A DNA stretch of 64,000 bases, taken from NCBI GenBank assembly GCA_028820695.1, contig JAPPIB010000045.1, positions 62,001 through 126,000 on the forward strand, written 5' to 3'. The notes under the pieces were generated by a model. It was not told the origin of the DNA. It saw only the letters and a program-made list of their open reading frames with translations, and did no database searches. Below are positions 7,421 through 15,275 of the stretch, in pieces (within the stretch, counting starts at the first letter, position 1; each line of letters begins with the position of its first letter). A program made the translations under genes and the position numbers. The stretch comes from Acidiferrobacterales bacterium (lineage in GTDB: Bacteria; Pseudomonadota; Gammaproteobacteria; Arenicellales; JAJDZL01).

Positions 7421-9594
7421 CAGTGCGACATGACAAGTTTGAAATACGGACCGTCCCGATCCTCGATCAACTCAGAGTGAGTACCTCGCTGTACCGTAAC
7501 TCCTTTGTCGAGCACTATGATCTCGTCGCTGTCTCTCACGGTGCTCAGCCGATGTGCTATGATCAGGCAGGAGACTCCGCGACGCCGTAAGGCTGCATCG
7601 ACACGTTGCTCGGTCTTGGCATCGAGGTTGCTGGTTGCTTCGTCCAGAACGAGCAGCGTCGGATTGCTTACAAGTGCCCGTGCGATCTCCAGCCGCTGTC
7701 TTTGGCCACCACTGAAATTCGCTCCACCTTCTTCAACATATGTTGAGTATCCCTTCGGCCTGAGCAGTATCTCGTCATGAAGCTGAGCATCTCGCATGGC
7801 AGCAAAAACAGCTTCATCTGGAACCGCTGAGTTCCAAAAGGTAATGTTGTCGCGTAGCGGTCCGGAAAAGACAACCATTTCCTGATTTACCATCGAAATA
7901 GACTGCTGAAGCACCTGCTCTGGAATCTCGTCGCGACGAAAACCTTCAAACAGAATATCGCCCGACCATGGTTGATAGATGCCTGATACAAGACCCGCCA
8001 AAGTCGATTTTCCAGAACCACTCGGTCCAACGATGGCAACTCTCTGCCCTGGTTTGATTTCAAGGTTGAAATTCTCGATTACTGGCGGACGGGCAATGTT
8101 GTAACCGAAAGTGACACCTCGCAACTCAAGATGACCCGAAAGCTGGAGTCGGCCCTTAAATGTCTTTATCGACTCTGAGTCGGGTTTGCGGCGCCTGAAT
8201 TCGGGGGCGGGCTCAGTTTTGGATATATCTTCAAGTCGCTGCAAGTCAATTTTGAGCGCCTGATGCATGTCGGTGAATTCCATGAACCGTCCGACAGGGG
8301 ACAAAAACATCTGCGCCAGGATAAAAAATCCAACCAAGGCACCCAAAGTCATTTCCCCATTGATGACCATCATTCCGCCGACAGTACAGATCACCGCGCT
8401 GCGAAAAATATCAATCATGTCTGGTAATGCGATACTGACCGCACTCGCTTCGGAATATAGCTGGCAGGCCTGTAATTCTTTCGCTTGCTGGCCACACCAA
8501 CGGGAAAAAAACCGGTCATCTGACCCGGTCATACGCAGGTTCTCCGCATGGTTGAGCATCTGCATACCGTAGTTGATCAGCATTCCCTGCTCGCGCCGCA
8601 TCGTCTGGCTTCGGACGGCACGAATCGCGTTGAGAGACCGCGCCAGAACCACATGGAGAATACCCAACAATAGAACGATCAGCGAAAGCAGGACATCATA
8701 GGCAACCATCGCGATTAGAAAAAACACGCTCATCGCCATATCGATAAGAAGAATAAGATACTGGCTTGTCAGATTTTTCGCGATCCTGTCTATGGACGAG
8801 ATCCGATCCACCACATCGCCTGTAAGTCGGTTCTGAAAAAATTCCATCGGCAACCGCAAAAGCCGCGACATGCCCCGGCTATACCAGATCACCGACATCC
8901 GAACCGCAAGCCGCTTCAAGAATCGGTGTTTGAACAATGTCAGGATGTATGCGAGGATACCGCCACCAAACAAAGCTCCTGCCAATCCGCCCCAGGATTC
9001 ATGGCCGCCCAGCACATCGTCCACAAAAGTACCGAGAATTGCAGGGACAATGATTGCCAACAATGTAAGCATGAGTGTGCACACAATCACACCGACAAGC
9101 ATGCGCTTGGATCCCGACAGATACAAGCCTAGCTGATCCCATACACTGGGCTGTTCCCCGCCGGGTTTGAAATTCTCATTGCGCGTGACCTGCAACGCAA
9201 CACCACTGTATGCTTTGTTGAACTCCTCAGCGGAAACCTTGCGACGTCCGGTCGATGGATCATTGAGATAGAAGTTGTGGTCATCGAACCCCTCAAGAAC
9301 CATAAAATGGCTGAATTGCCAGAACAGAATAAGCGGCAGTTTCAAGTTCTTCAGCTTATCGCCGCTAATGCTCAAACCCTTGCACTCGAGACCATAGTGC
9401 CTGGCAGCGCGCACGATGCTGGCAGCATTGCTGCCGTCTCGGCTCACCTCACACTTCTCGCGCAGTTCGGCCAGAGACACCCAGCGTCCGAAGTAGCCGA
9501 GCACAATTCCAAGGCAGGCCGCGCCACATTCCGATGCGTGCATCTGCAGCACAACCGGTGTGGTTATCTTTTGTTTCATTGAGTCTGAGCTCAT
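7420..9594 (-). CDS. NHLM-type peptidase-containing export ABC transporter (C39 + permease + ATPase)
   Basis: A 724-residue peptidase-containing ABC transporter. The N-terminal C39 domain (about 10-140) carries the QMHASECGAACL box with the catalytic Cys, the SHFMVLEG His box and NDPSTGRRKV. It should cut the NHLP leader after its Ala-Gly. The transmembrane domain covers about 165-440. The ATPase domain has Walker A GPSGSGKST, signature FSGGQRQR, Walker B LLVLDEATSNLD and an IAHRLST H-loop. It overlaps the second exporter gene by ATGA. Translation starts at ATG; a second in-frame ATG lies four codons later. All catalytic elements are intact, so the export machine is predicted to be functional. 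Confidence 0.94.
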   Translation of the reverse strand: MSSDSMKQKITTPVVLQMHASECGAACLGIVLGYFGRWVSLAELREKCEVSRDGSNAASIVRAARHYGLECKGLSISGDKLKNLKLPLILFWQFSHFMVLEGFDDHNFYLNDPSTGRRKVSAEEFNKAYSGVALQVTRNENFKPGGEQPSVWDQLGLYLSGSKRMLVGVIVCTLMLTLLAIIVPAILGTFVDDVLGGHESWGGLAGALFGGGILAYILTLFKHRFLKRLAVRMSVIWYSRGMSRLLRLPMEFFQNRLTGDVVDRISSIDRIAKNLTSQYLILLIDMAMSVFFLIAMVAYDVLLSLIVLLLGILHVVLARSLNAIRAVRSQTMRREQGMLINYGMQMLNHAENLRMTGSDDRFFSRWCGQQAKELQACQLYSEASAVSIALPDMIDIFRSAVICTVGGMMVINGEMTLGALVGFFILAQMFLSPVGRFMEFTDMHQALKIDLQRLEDISKTEPAPEFRRRKPDSESIKTFKGRLQLSGHLELRGVTFGYNIARPPVIENFNLEIKPGQRVAIVGPSGSGKSTLAGLVSGIYQPWSGDILFEGFRRDEIPEQVLQQSISMVNQEMVVFSGPLRDNITFWNSAVPDEAVFAAMRDAQLHDEILLRPKGYSTYVEEGGANFSGGQRQRLEIARALVSNPTLLVLDEATSNLDAKTEQRVDAALRRRGVSCLIIAHRLSTVRDSDEIIVLDKGVTVQRGTHSELIEDRDGPYFKLVMSH

Positions 9595-9904
9595 GAAAGT
9601 GATGCCCTAAATCCGCATTAGAGATAAAAAAACAACAAAAGCCCTGCCAGTATAAAGGGTTGAAACAAAACTCCGTTTCACCTTATGGGACAGAAAAATC
9701 ATACCTCAAGGCGAGACTGATAAAAATTGTACCACACCGATGCGAGTTTCACCTCCCGTAGCGGGCCGGCAGCCAATCGCTGAATTCATGAGCCGGTTGA
9801 GGCTCGGTGCGAGAAGCGATCCGTTGTTTCCGCCTTGCGGTCAGGCTCCGCGAATGGTGACACCAAAATTGTCCTTACGCAGATTCAGGGTGATTCAGGG
9901 ATAT
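9595..9904. other. Intergenic stretch before the exporter genes
   Basis: No gene recognised. On the complement a TATACT (9649-9654) could be the -10 box of the two-exporter operon, without a clear -35. A 6-bp inverted repeat (TGAAAC / GTTTCA, 9661-9680) lies just upstream of it. Confidence 0.4.
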
Positions 9905-10534
9905 CTACGATTGTCTGTTTCGGAATAGCGCGATCGGTAACCGCGTGCCAAGTTGAATCGTAACCCGGCAATTCGTATCTGTGTAAGAGCTAAGGTCAAA
10001 CTGTTCGTCCGGTATGACATCAACCCTGTGAACTGATATCGGCAGTTGTGCCTCAAACCTCGCCAGTTCCCCGGATATGGGTTCAGAAGAGATTTTCGCT
10101 ATCTTTCCGTTGAATTCCAGATTGTTGTCATCAGTTTCGCCGAGTTGTATCTTTATCGGCAATTTGGAATGGATATCGCGCACACTGCCGGAATTGACCC
10201 AAATGAGTACCTGCACTGACCGGTTGGTCTCAGATGGGTTATCAACAGAGCCGACAAAAATTCCGTCGGCAGTAAAACTACGGGTCATGCTTCCAAAAAA
10301 CAGCCATCCGGTGAAGATCACCAGCAGCGAGACGGTGACGGCTAGAACAAGACGCTCTCGAGGCGTGGAAACTATCAGCAATCGATCGAGTTGCTCGCGA
10401 TCGTGCTTAGCCTCAGCGACGGTATCGTGAAATGATTGAAACGGATTGCCGAACACAGCCTTAGCTCTTATGTTGGGAAAGTTGGAACCAATGAATGAGG
10501 TTGCCCTTTCGAGTCTGGAAATCGAATCGTTCAC
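9905..10534 (-). CDS. Shortened NHLM-type secretion (membrane-fusion) protein
   Basis: A 209-residue protein whose first 105 residues match the start of NHLM bacteriocin secretion proteins: an REQLDRLLIVSTPRE segment, a single membrane helix (about 82-102) and FFGSM. Normal members of this HlyD-like family are about twice as long and contain a lipoyl/coiled-coil hairpin; this one goes from a short beta-rich segment straight to the conserved C-terminal strand (CRVTIQLGTRLPIALF). It may be a streamlined periplasmic adaptor for the exporter pair. The GTG start has no clear ribosome binding site. It reads the same way as the exporter genes but 310 bp upstream of them, probably as a separate or loosely joined unit. 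Confidence 0.72.
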   Translation of the reverse strand: MNDSISRLERATSFIGSNFPNIRAKAVFGNPFQSFHDTVAEAKHDREQLDRLLIVSTPRERLVLAVTVSLLVIFTGWLFFGSMTRSFTADGIFVGSVDNPSETNRSVQVLIWVNSGSVRDIHSKLPIKIQLGETDDNNLEFNGKIAKISSEPISGELARFEAQLPISVHRVDVIPDEQFDLSSYTDTNCRVTIQLGTRLPIALFRNRQS

Positions 10535-10932
10535 AAACTATCTGTTCAACTTCCCATCGGTCGGTTCTCATCTTCGAATTCTCCGTTTCTTTCCGATTGA
10601 ATTGTGCAGCCGGTATATTAGCACCGCTATCAGATTGGAGTCAATTTCCTGCCCTCGTTCACCACAGATGCGGCAACCCGACGGGGTTCTGACGAGCGGG
10701 CAATCACCCGACAACCGATATGCCATTGTCCTTTGCCAGAAAGAACATTCAGGCGCAATGCAGGTGCATGGCGGTGGGCTGTCCCCCAATGTCAGTCGAC
10801 CTTGATCGATTCGCAAAACAGTTTATTCACTCCTGCGTCATCTTTGGATAGGTGTTGCAACCGTGTTTTTCCATTTCTGCCAGATCGCGTATCGCGGATA
10901 ATCTCTGACATCCCATCCAACCCGAGCGTTCA
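10535..10932. other. Intergenic stretch between halogenase and secretion protein
   Basis: Nothing recognisable. A complement frame at 10568-10816 contains several Cys but has no leader-like sequence, no start with a ribosome binding site and no family resemblance, so I do not call it. No terminator-like stem is evident after the halogenase stop. Confidence 0.35.
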
Positions 10933-12216
10933 TCACTTCGGTGAGCAACCGAGGCCCTGAGACATCTGGAGATAACTCGTACAAGGAACCCCACACATGC
11001 GATTCCAGTCAACCTCGTCGATAGTCGGCTGACTTATCAATTCGACCATATCGTCAAACCTGTCCAGGGCGTCGCAGTCGACCAGGCCGGGAGCTGCCGC
11101 CTTACGATGTTTCGGCCAGATATGTTCACGCGCATGACGCCAGAATTCGCTGTCGTGTACAGAACCGCGACTATAGTGCCAGCCAACAAAAAGGCCATAA
11201 CACAGCATGGTCTTGATGAGAAATCGATTGACCACCGGTGCGTCTCGCTCAAGGTGATCAATCGAACGGTGAAGTCGAGTATGAATCACCATTCCAATCT
11301 GCAACTGAGCCGATACTATGGCTGTCGCTTCAAGAGGCTCCATGAAAGCTCCGGCATTGCCAATGCGAGCCACTGCGCCGTCATAAATTCGTCGATGAAT
11401 GAAATTAGGAAACTGAATGACTGCGCGCTGCTCGAATTCTGACACGCCCTCGGCTTGAAGCAACTCATCAAAGTCCGACTCCACTTCAGTGATATCGGAC
11501 AGATCGCGGTTGAAGATATATCCATATGACGTGTGTGCAGTAAGTGGGATCACAAACACCCAACCATGGGGACGGGCGACTGCTCGGGTATAGGTATGAT
11601 GCAATGCTGCTCCATCTTGCCCGTCATTGATGATCGACGGGCAACGACGGATGACAGCTGTATTCGTCGGAATGAAAGAGATATCAATGTGTTGCTCGGG
11701 GTTGAGTTGTGGAGGAAAGCCGCGGGCGTCAAACACCAAGTCGTAACGTTCCGACTGCCGGTGCTCAAATTGCACTTCAGCCCCGCCGGCCACTCGGGTG
11801 ATTTTCAGCACTTTCGCGTTGATATGACTGGCCTGCGAACTTTCGGTCAGCATCTCACCCATCAGATCCGCTGACAAATGGTATGCGTAGGATTCATCAC
11901 GCGGCATGAAATAGTGTATGAATTGCCGGTTTTTCAGCCCCCATCCCTCAAATGCCACACCGTACTTTCGGGTTCCCTTGATACGCTGTTGAACTGTTAA
12001 CTGAGGCATCCCTGTCAGTTGGCTCAATTCCTGAACCAGACTTGGCCAACTGCCTTCACCCACTCCGATTGTGGGGATGTCGGGGTCATATATGTGGTGC
12101 AGCTCGTAATCACTATGAGGGAGAAGACGCGTGATGGAGGCAGCCGCCAGGCACCCAGCTGTTCCCCGTCCGATGACTGCAATTTTGCGTAATGATTCGC
12201 GACCTGGCTGTATCAT
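10933..12216 (-). CDS. Flavin-dependent tryptophan-halogenase-like protein
   Basis: A 427-residue FAD protein of the PrnA-like halogenase superfamily. It has the FAD-binding GRGTAG (16-21), GVGEGSWP (51-58), and KYGVAFEGW, where Lys84 aligns with the catalytic Lys. It also has HGWVFVIPL (217-225), a variant of the family WxWxIP motif with Phe for the second Trp, and FMEPLEATA (291-299). The last motif keeps the Glu equivalent to the catalytic Glu of PrnA (Glu296), but the usual Glu-Ser-Thr-Gly chloride region reads Glu-Ala-Thr-Ala, so halide binding may be altered. In a RiPP locus whose core ends in Trp, peptide halogenation or oxidation is attractive. A reduced-flavin supplier is not visible nearby. 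Its promoter candidate lies in the divergent region upstream. Confidence 0.83.
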   Translation of the reverse strand: MIQPGRESLRKIAVIGRGTAGCLAAASITRLLPHSDYELHHIYDPDIPTIGVGEGSWPSLVQELSQLTGMPQLTVQQRIKGTRKYGVAFEGWGLKNRQFIHYFMPRDESYAYHLSADLMGEMLTESSQASHINAKVLKITRVAGGAEVQFEHRQSERYDLVFDARGFPPQLNPEQHIDISFIPTNTAVIRRCPSIINDGQDGAALHHTYTRAVARPHGWVFVIPLTAHTSYGYIFNRDLSDITEVESDFDELLQAEGVSEFEQRAVIQFPNFIHRRIYDGAVARIGNAGAFMEPLEATAIVSAQLQIGMVIHTRLHRSIDHLERDAPVVNRFLIKTMLCYGLFVGWHYSRGSVHDSEFWRHAREHIWPKHRKAAAPGLVDCDALDRFDDMVELISQPTIDEVDWNRMCGVPCTSYLQMSQGLGCSPK

Positions 12217-12298
12217 CCGGCACTGACCCCGGCAAAATAATCAAGCAATTCTTCTGGAATGTTCGGGACTGCTGCCTGTGCAACAACTTGTTCGGAAC

Positions 12299-12307
12299 AT
12301 TATACCA
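12299..12307 (-). promoter_or_regulatory. Extended -10 promoter candidate for the halogenase gene
   Basis: The complement reads TGGTATAAT, a perfect extended -10 box, about 80 nt upstream of the halogenase ATG. No good -35 is seen. Confidence 0.5.
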
Positions 12308-12457
12308 TCAGCACTCATATGGACTTTGGGGCACGAAAGCCATGCATTCCCGCCAAGTTGAGAGTTCAAGCGCCAAGTTTGCACCGAGTCCGAACCGTTG
12401 AATCAGCATGGCATGCGAATGCAAAGTCCGTTCGGATTCAGTTCGACGATACAAACC

Positions 12458-12485
12458 GTGACTCTCATTGGTCATGCCGTATAAT
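12458..12485 (+). promoter_or_regulatory. Promoter candidate for the AlkB-fusion/YcaO genes
   Basis: GTGACT (-35, four of six) and a perfect TATAAT (-10) are separated by 16 bp. A start near 12492 would leave a leader of about 205 nt before the AlkB-fusion ATG. Confidence 0.45.
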
Positions 12486-12696
12486 GCGCCTATCGGGCTG
12501 AGACAGCTCGGTGAGGACACAATCCTTGGTTGTCTTTTCGGCACACAAAGGGAAATCGTGCTCAAATGAAGTTTCCGGCTTGCGTGGTTTGTATGGACTT
12601 TTCATCTAGTGGAACCGTTGATGCTCACCTTGAGTCTGGCGTAATCAACAGTGCGAACCCGAAGCCTCCATCGCGAAGTGCGGTAGGATATCGAAA

Positions 12697-15114
12697 ATGA
12701 GTTTCGAAACAGCGAGCGACGGACGGTTTGTCGTTCCAAGTTTCTGGAATGCGATTCCGCATTTTTCACAGCTTGCAGTCTTCCCTTTACTGATCATTGC
12801 TGCAGTGAACGGCGGGTGGTGGATTGCGGGGCCGGTCGCATACTTCATCATCGCCGATTTTTTCGAGCCCCTATTCGGGCACGACAGCAAGAACATCGAT
12901 CCCAAGAACACTCCGGACAGCCAACTGTTGCTGTATAAGCTGGCGGCGTGGATGTGGGCAATTCTGTGGCCACCTACTTTGGTATTCATACTATGGCAGG
13001 TCCTGTTCGGCAATCACCTCAACTTGATTGAAACCATATTGATTGTGGCGCTGACCGTCGGAGTGGCACAATCGATCTTTATCATCGGACACGAGATGAT
13101 CCATCGCCAGACTTCGTGGGAACGACTTTTAGGTGAGTTCCTTCTGGCATCGGCCTCCTATCCACAATACGCAACCGAGCATGTTTACCTGCACCATCGG
13201 TTTGCCTGCACACCATTTGACTGCAGTTTCGCACCCAAGGGCAGAAGTTTCTGGCAGAGTTTCCCGAACGATCTCCGAGACAGCTTGATTGGAGCTTGGC
13301 GTTGTGAGCAATCTCGGCTTCAACGTCGACGAAAGCCTGGCTGGCATTTGTCCAATCCGTTCTGGCGATATGTCGCCGAGACCGGATTCTGGTGGCTGCT
13401 GGTTTATGTGATGGGCGGCATCTGGGTATTGCTGCTGTATCTCATTATCTGTTTTACAGTGATCATTTCGATGAAAATCATCAACTACGCCCAGCACTAT
13501 GGCCTGCATCGAATTCGCCTTCCAAATGGCCGCTTCGAACGCGTCAAGCCGCGACATTCATGGAGTGCCAACTACAGAATTTCAAAATGGTTCTACTACA
13601 ACATGCAACGCCATGCGGACCATCATATCGCCGCTTACCGAAGATACCCGCTGCTGCAGCACTACGACGAGGATGAGTCGCCCAAACTGCCGGGAAGTTA
13701 TATGCAGATCGGCAGCAAGGTTCTGAACTCGAAAAAGTGGTTCAAATTGATGGATCCTTTGGTCGATGAGTGGCGTGCGAAACATTACCCTGAAATCGAT
13801 GATTGGACAATCTATGATTCAAAAGCTTTCCGTCTGCGGCCGAAGGCGTTTGACGCCATCACCGAAATCTACCATGTCTTGCCTGGTCTGTACCGCTGGA
13901 TAGATCAATTTCCTGAGTTGCTCGACGGGCTCAACGAAAAGGAATTCACGGATATTGACGTTCCACCAGGATCCGGACAGGATCTGGAGTTCGAAACAAT
14001 CGCCCGTCGAGGTCTTGCCCGTGTTTATTGGACGCTTGAGCTTGGTATCGAAGAGATGCAGGCGCAGATTCTCGAAATTCCCGCACAAACCACGAACGAA
14101 GTCGTGGAAAACGCTCGCAATTGGACCAATGAGAAAATTGTGCAGATCTGCATGCATGTAATTCGAGGCAGCCTGTCGCCTTCAGAAGCCGGAATCGCGA
14201 TGTCACGAGTCGGGGCGGCTGCAATCAATTCTGTCCTTTGGAAAGTTGGTGAGAACTTCACCGAAAAATACGGCTCGCTGACCGATGGAGGAGTCATTGC
14301 CGTGCTTGGCGGTGACCTTGCCAGTGAACCCGACACGACGATCGGATCGCCGCTCGACATCTATCTTGTCTATAGCAGCGGCAATGAACAACACTTTGAG
14401 GCGTTGTGTGGACAGTTTCTCGAAGAAATCCAATCGTATCTGCATGACAATATTCTGTACGCTGCGCATGTTGCGGGAGATCGGCACGATGCGATTCATG
14501 CGCTCGTGTCATTCGCTGAACTGCATAGGTCTGGCAGTCCCGAAAGTATCCGCAAACTGATCATGTCGCGCTGTATATTCAGTTTCGGCAAATCTGATAT
14601 CGAATCTCGATTCAATCGACTGCGGCATGAAATCCTAAGCCATCTGGACGAATCACACGCTAAAGCCATCACAATACCCGCGAGTGACTCTCGGGGTGCA
14701 GTCGATGCGTGGCTGACTGCAAGACAATGCGAAAGAATCCCTATTGAAAATATTGAACACGCTGCAACAGTTCTGCAACTCAAGCATGCGAGAAACTCAT
14801 CACAACCGCCGAATCCTGATGCAATTGTCGCATTTCAGTTGGCCGTCGAGGATGATTTGATTTCCAAGGACGCAAGTGAGCGACTGATCGATGCAACGAC
14901 AATGTGGCGGAATCTGGCAGGTATTGTGAATCTTGTCACTGACAGGAATCCATCCCATGAGACGGCGAGCTCGACAGTCAAATCAGTTATCGCCGGAGCA
15001 TGTGGATTGGAGGATTTTGACGAGCTATATGCCGCGATTTCCGAAATGGCAGTCGCTTCCAAGGCAGCGCTTGAGAATCTGGAAGTTCCCGACGCGAGTG
15101 ACGAAGGCGCTTGA
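12697..15114 (+). CDS. AlkB-type membrane di-iron hydroxylase fused to a degenerate GlnE-like region
   Basis: Residues 1-380 are an integral-membrane alkane-monooxygenase/desaturase-like domain with four to six hydrophobic segments and the AlkB histidine boxes: HEMIHR (132-137), EHVYLHH (161-167), NYAQHYGL (263-270) and QRHADHH (304-310). These bind the di-iron centre that inserts oxygen into C-H bonds. From about 435 to the end the protein resembles the nucleotidyltransferase region of GlnE (glutamine-synthetase adenylyltransferase): VIAVLGGD...GSPLDIYLVYS lines up with the GlnE GSDLDLIF box, but the first metal Asp is Pro (552), so adenylylation is doubtful. AlkB proteins are usually about 400 residues. 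The ATG has AGGA 8 nt upstream. Placed before the YcaO gene, it may hydroxylate the RiPP, with the GlnE-like part serving as a binding domain; this is inference. Confidence 0.8.
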   Translation: MSFETASDGRFVVPSFWNAIPHFSQLAVFPLLIIAAVNGGWWIAGPVAYFIIADFFEPLFGHDSKNIDPKNTPDSQLLLYKLAAWMWAILWPPTLVFILWQVLFGNHLNLIETILIVALTVGVAQSIFIIGHEMIHRQTSWERLLGEFLLASASYPQYATEHVYLHHRFACTPFDCSFAPKGRSFWQSFPNDLRDSLIGAWRCEQSRLQRRRKPGWHLSNPFWRYVAETGFWWLLVYVMGGIWVLLLYLIICFTVIISMKIINYAQHYGLHRIRLPNGRFERVKPRHSWSANYRISKWFYYNMQRHADHHIAAYRRYPLLQHYDEDESPKLPGSYMQIGSKVLNSKKWFKLMDPLVDEWRAKHYPEIDDWTIYDSKAFRLRPKAFDAITEIYHVLPGLYRWIDQFPELLDGLNEKEFTDIDVPPGSGQDLEFETIARRGLARVYWTLELGIEEMQAQILEIPAQTTNEVVENARNWTNEKIVQICMHVIRGSLSPSEAGIAMSRVGAAAINSVLWKVGENFTEKYGSLTDGGVIAVLGGDLASEPDTTIGSPLDIYLVYSSGNEQHFEALCGQFLEEIQSYLHDNILYAAHVAGDRHDAIHALVSFAELHRSGSPESIRKLIMSRCIFSFGKSDIESRFNRLRHEILSHLDESHAKAITIPASDSRGAVDAWLTARQCERIPIENIEHAATVLQLKHARNSSQPPNPDAIVAFQLAVEDDLISKDASERLIDATTMWRNLAGIVNLVTDRNPSHETASSTVKSVIAGACGLEDFDELYAAISEMAVASKAALENLEVPDASDEGA

Positions 15115-15275
15115 TCGGCACGAGTTGCCAAACACCGACAGTGCCTGAAACAATCGCGTATCTTCCCAGCATTTGATGCCAGTCCGACGTGTGTGGAACT
15201 GACGAAGTGGCAATGAGTTCACCTTTCGAATGCAAACGTCCCGGATCAATCCCGTCGGACGAGAATTGATTAGAC

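Larger units (their letters stand above)
12217..12696. other. Divergent regulatory region between halogenase and AlkB-fusion genes
   Basis: No gene recognised in these 480 bp. It contains one promoter candidate for each flanking gene, pointing outward. A complement frame at 12308-12565 has no similarity to known leaders and no support as a gene. Confidence 0.5.

Noticed and set aside
10568..10816. Small Cys-containing complement frame as a second peptide precursor
   Set aside because: No NHLP-like leader, no ribosome binding site and no cleavage motif; Cys content alone is not enough.
12308..12565. Small complement frame upstream of the halogenase
   Set aside because: No family signal and it overlaps both promoter candidates.
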